Shown piece by piece: positions 59,591-64,000 of a stretch of 64,000 nucleotides of DNA. The DNA is from Eonycteris spelaea (taxonomy: Eukaryota > Chordata > Mammalia > Chiroptera > Pteropodidae): positions 6,798,501 through 6,862,500 of the forward strand of contig PUFA01000021.1 of NCBI GenBank assembly GCA_003508835.1, written 5' to 3'. The position numbers and the translations under genes were made by a program. The notes beneath the pieces were generated by a model. The model ran no database searches, had not been told where the DNA came from, and worked only from the letters and a program-made list of their open reading frames with translations. Each line of letters begins with the position of its first letter. Position 1 is the first letter of the stretch.

Positions 59591-62500
59591 CCAGATTTGC
59601 TAAAAAACTAGATCTTAATTATTTCTACTACAAAAAAGAAATGATAATGGGATATTATACAGGTGCTATCACTATAAACTATCATGGCTGTCATATTACA
59701 ATATGTAAGTGCATCAAATTAATCGTATATATAACTTTATATAGTTAGATGTAAATACATTTCAATAAAAAATAAAAATAATATGTACATAGGTGAAACA
59801 AACATTAGTATGTCTTTTTACTATATCAAAAGTTGTATAATCTAACATTAACAGATGGTCTACCAAGTCTACCAAAGGTGATAGCCAACAACTTATGTAG
59901 CAAATTCACATAAGTCAATATTGACCATATAACATATACAGTAATATGAGCCCTATATTTTATGTACATGGCCTGAACTATTTGATTTAATCTTTAAATA
60001 TATAAGAGATTTATGTCTTTGAGGCCTTCTTGAAATGAAAACTGAATATTGCCATAATAGTTAGGAAATTATAGTGAGACCTGGATTAAAGCATTTCCCT
60101 CATTAGAAACTTGTATATCTCTAATTAATCAATCCTTCCTCCTCAGTGTGTATCACACTCTATTCATTAATATAAGAAGTAATATCTATTTAATTAAGAA
60201 TTTTCCCATCGCAAGCCTGAGCCTCAGCTATTGCACAGCTACAGATGAATCCTGTCAAGAGTGAAGACTTTTTAGAATGCCCGTATATTTGAATCTGAAG
60301 GTTCTTGACTTTCAGTATCATTATTTCAAATATTGCTATGGCTACTTTAAACTAGCTTCTGTAATTATTCATGATATCACTTTGACTCACTAGTATATGG
60401 AATACAGTTACCCAAACCTCTTAAAAGTATAAAGATTTGCCATTTAGTTTTACGTTTCCAGGGGCTTGGTTTATTTTGAGGGGAGAGAGCAAAAATCCAA
60501 TTTTCTATGGTTTCACCCAGCAGTTTTTCCAATGCTTTAGAGAAACTATGTTGGTACATTGGGGGATAAAAAAAGACATTTTTCTTAATTTTCTCTTCTA
60601 AATCAGGCTGAGGATTACTTTCCACTTGTATAATTTAAAATGATTTAGGATGAAAAGTAAATATCCTATTGTGATAAGCTTAGCTTTTATCACTAAACAA
60701 CTTATGTAATATACTTCTTAAATTTATCTTCTCCAAAGAATATGCTTTGAGTTATCTGGACCTGTGCCACATTGCTAGATTTTGTTACCATATCTGTTGT
60801 TTGGTCATTTGTTCTCCCATTTGCAAACATCAAGATCTTATTTAATGATTAATACACTAAAAACGTAATGCTCTTCTTTGACTAGATGGGGACATGTTAA
60901 GTGTCTCTCCCCGTCATCCGAATGTAGCACCTTTGTTGGGCGTACATATTTCAATAATGTCCAAACACTAAGAGCTATAATTTTAACATAGGAAAGTTCT
61001 TGTTAGGATGTGATAATGTAAGATAAACATCATATCCCTTAGCTTACTATCACATATTCTTGTGACATTAATTATGCATAACATAACTATAGAATCAGAA
61101 AATCATATTAGAGAGATATCTGTGAGATCATCTCTGCCTATCGGTAATGTTATAGAAACTAAGGACCAGAGATGAGAAGGAACTAGTCAAAAGAGAAAAA
61201 AATTAGAACATGAATATTATCTAAATCTAAGCCTCTATTCTTTTACAAAATCATTTTGGAGTCTAATGATTCTGAGTATTTATTCCCTATTTTTCTTCTG
61301 TTAACCTAGGGACAAAAATCATGTCGCAACAAAACCTTTAGAAATTTCAGCAGTAATTATATAATAGTCTATGTGAAATGTGAGCTCAGTGATATTGCTG
61401 ATAGAATGTAGTAATATAAACAAATTGGTTTTTTAGATTTATTTTTATATTCATTAAAATTTAATTGATGCTCATTCTGAGATACACAGATCTAAACACT
61501 TCATTGTCTCTTAGGATATTCAAACAGTTACTGACACATGAATTCTGTCCTAAGCAAAGGCATAATTAATTAATTCTCATTGTCAATTGTTTGAGAGTTG
61601 CATAGTAGGACCCATAAATATTATTTATATGCATATGTAAAAAATGATAGAATTTGAACTTTTTAAAAGCTTTATTGCATGCCATATGAAAATGGTTTGA
61701 TTTACTATTTGGCACAAAGCAAAATCGATTGTTTTTTTTTTCAGAATTATATTATCCCCTTTGGTGCCCATTTTATAGAATTTTATCTTTAAAATATTGA
61801 GTGGGGATTTTTTGTAAATGCATAATCTGTGATAAATGATGTCTTGTATTCATGCCAACAAGCAAATGTATTTTTAATTTTTTTATCATATGATATCTCA
61901 AAATTTTAATATGTTTTGTTTTTTCAAATGTTTTTCTGCTAAGCAAAGTCGAGTCCACAATAACTATTCGACTTCTATTGAAAATGCTGTCAAGTAAAAA
62001 TATTTAAGTAATTCATAGAGTAGTTTCTGTTGGATTTTAGTTTATACTGTTTTTTCTTGTACTTTGCTGCCTACAGAAAGCAAACATTTCACCAGTGTTA
62101 CATGATACAAACCCAAGACACAGAAACAGCACTGCCTATAGGACACACAGAGCAAAGGGATGCTTGGTACATCATTCCTATTTTCAAGACTGTAGTATGT
62201 ACAATTCACTCGTTGGAGTAACTGCATCACCAGTTTTGTACATAATCATCAAGGCTTATGAAGAGAAGTCCTAATAGTTCCAGACAGACATTAGTCAGTC
62301 ACATATCTATTTAGTCTATTGTCATTAATTGTCATAACTTCTTTCTCTACATTTCACCCAGGAGTTTAAGAGCTATTAGTAAAGTATAGGGACCTGGAAG
62401 ACTATCTTAACAGAAATATGAGAAAAATCTAGAACCTCTCATGGGACCAGACGGAAAAGAAAATAAAGGAAAGGCAGTTCTATTTAGGGAGGTATTACAG

Positions 62501-62801
62501 AAGGGTCTTCCCAAGACAAAGGAAAACCTTGTTGTGCCCACAGCATCAGAAACACCCAGTTCTGTCACCTGCTCTGAGACCCCACGCCCTATGGAGAACC
62601 TAACCATGGACTTCACTTCACTCTTTGAAATAAAATTCTGTTCATTACTTTGATTTATTAAAAAACCTCTTTGGGAAGAAGATTAAGCAAACTTGGATGA
62701 GCTTTGGATGCGTTTTGGATGAAATCCGTAGCAGCTATTTATAATATTCAACAGAGCCTTTCATCCAAAAATATTAACTCTCAACAGCTGCTGTTATCAG
62801 G

Positions 62802-62802
<1 letters not shown>
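59591..62802. other. AT-rich sequence without recognised genes
   Basis: No gene seen. A possible MIR-like trace lies near 61090-61240 (ACTAAGGACCAGAGATGAGA). About 62380-62650 is GC-richer with overlapping 69- and 70-codon frames on the two strands and an AATAAA near 62630; it could be an LTR relic but was not assigned. Confidence 0.4.

Positions 62803-62842
<40 letters not shown>
62803..62842. repeat. (CA)n microsatellite
   Basis: About 20 uninterrupted CA units. Confidence 0.95.
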
Positions 62843-62844
<2 letters not shown>

Positions 62845-63124
62845 TATTATAACCAGTATTACCAGACCCAAGACAAATGTACCCTTTAAAAAACAGAATA
62901 GAATCTTGTATAAAAATGAAGAAAAGAGATTATAAAATGAAATACATATATTACTATATTTGCATTGCAATAGGAAATTTTAATTTAGAGAGCAACATAA
63001 ATGGAGAAGAGGAATTCCATTTAAAAATGAAATAAACATTTTTTCTTAATCTAGGAAAAGGAAAAATCTTCATGTTCTAAGGGTCTAGTGTTTCTGAGCA
63101 GTAAAAATTTTAAAAAGACTCATA

Positions 63125-63475
63125 TGATGGTACATTTTTAAAATTAATTTATTTTTTATGGTGACATTGGTTAATGAAATCCAGTAAGTTTCAGCTGTAC
63201 ACGTTAACAGTAAGGCATATATATATTTACACTGTGTTCATCCTCCCATAGTTAGATTTCTTTCTGTCACCACATATTTGATCCTCTTTACCCTGTCTAA
63301 CTCCCCTTTCCCCCCACCCCCTACCCTCCGGTAACCACTAGTCTGTAATCCATGTCCATGAGTCTCTGTTTGTCCTGTTCATTTGTTGCTTTTAGGTTTA
63401 TATCCCACATATAAGTGATATCATGTGGTTTTCCACTTTTTCTATCTGGTACATTTTGATGAAATTTTGAACAGT
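63125..63475 (-). mobile_element. L1 3' UTR, antisense, laurasiatherian-type
   Basis: TATGGTGACATTGGTTAATG, GTTTCAGCTGTACACGTTAA, TTTCTTTCTGTCACCACATA, CCCCTACCCTCCGGTAACCA, TTGTCCTGTTCATTTGTTGC and TATAAGTGATATCATGTGGT follow the antisense L1 3' UTR. Same family type as 45525-45735 but longer. The 66-codon minus-strand frame over it is not a gene. Confidence 0.8.
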
Positions 63476-64000
63476 AGTTGTAAAGAGAAAATTCTAAAAG
63501 CTTCCAGGGTAAAGGCTTCAACTATGAGATATAAATTTCAAAACAACTTACTTTTAGATAACATTTAAAGCCGTAAGACTGGATCAGATCGTCTAGAGAT
63601 ATTATAGAGAAAGAAGAACAGAGTCTACTTTTGAGCTCTTGGGAACTCAAAAATTCAGAGGTTGAAAATATAAAATATAAAAAATAAATTATATAAAACA
63701 AGCCATCCAAGAAAACTGATAAATAATGTAGAAAGTAAAACCAAGATTATATATTCACTGTGTGTATATGCATTTGTAGTGAATATGTGATTAAAGAATA
63801 TAATATATTCATATAAAAACATAAAGGAGTATATGTATACATATGTATGTAACTACTGAGGAATCAATATATATTGAAACGAAGAATAAACAACTGAACA
63901 AACTAGTTAGATGAGATTAATGAGGATTACATTGCATCTTGATTGGACTGGAGTAAAAAAGGAAGAATTGAGCAAAAAATCTCTGTGAAGTGATTGACTT
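63476..64000. other. AT-rich sequence without recognised features
   Basis: No gene or clear repeat recognised up to the window edge. Confidence 0.4.

Noticed and set aside
62407..62653. Overlapping 69- and 70-codon frames with a downstream AATAAA, suggesting a terminal exon
   Set aside because: No splice acceptor or family resemblance was found, and an LTR relic is equally likely. Left as unassigned sequence.
1..64000. CRISPR arrays, operons, prophage or bacterial defence systems
   Set aside because: The repeats and composition are those of a mammalian nuclear genome. No regularly spaced direct repeats or dense coding were seen.

Overview
The window reads as AT-rich, CpG-poor nuclear DNA from a placental mammal. 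The evidence is a dense layer of mammal-type repeats: L1 pieces of several ages, ERVL-MaLR (MLT1-type) LTRs, Tigger/MER2 and hAT (MER5, MER20) DNA transposon relics, MIR and L2 fragments, and long CA/TG/GA/TA microsatellites. The antisense L1 3' ends at 45525 and 63125 carry the 'GTGACATT(A/G)GT(C/T)AAT' motif that I associate with laurasiatherian genomes such as bats, horses and some carnivores. That lineage hint rests on memory and is weak.

I find no protein-coding gene, exon, tRNA or rRNA. The longest open frame is 171 codons and lies in repeat-like sequence. The other open frames are short, often low-complexity or antisense to L1, and lack splice or domain support. The window looks like a gene desert or the inside of a very large intron.

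Layout. About 0.87-3.0 kb: a decayed Tigger transposon on the minus strand with a recognisable transposase relic. 4.3 kb: a MER5-like element. 10.4-17.6 kb: repeat-rich, with an old antisense L1 piece, a MER2-like element, and a long antisense L1 (3' UTR, part of ORF2, 5' UTR-like sequence) split by an MLT1 LTR. 17.6-22 kb: mostly unique sequence with a possible conserved element, a CTCF-like site and a diverged 87-bp duplication. 22-26 kb: L1 and MLT1 pieces. 28-34.8 kb: MER20, ancient LTR-like fragments and a well-formed ERV-like solo LTR inside an L2-like fragment. 36.9-43.6 kb: L1 pieces, one of them apparently inverted by twin priming, plus a MIR. 43.9-47.2 kb: a GGAA/GCAA tract, L2, L1 and MIR. 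50.1 kb: an MLT1 LTR. 51.4-57.2 kb: long TC, TG and GA/GGGAAA tracts around L1 pieces. 59.0 and 63.1 kb: antisense L1 pieces.

I see no new biological system. The best leads are structural (solo LTR with possible target-site duplication, 5'-inverted L1, nested L1/MaLR, local duplication, purine and G-rich tracts) and several unique stretches that could be conserved regulatory elements. Repeat family names come from recognising sequence patterns, not from a search, and most boundaries are good only to within tens of bases.
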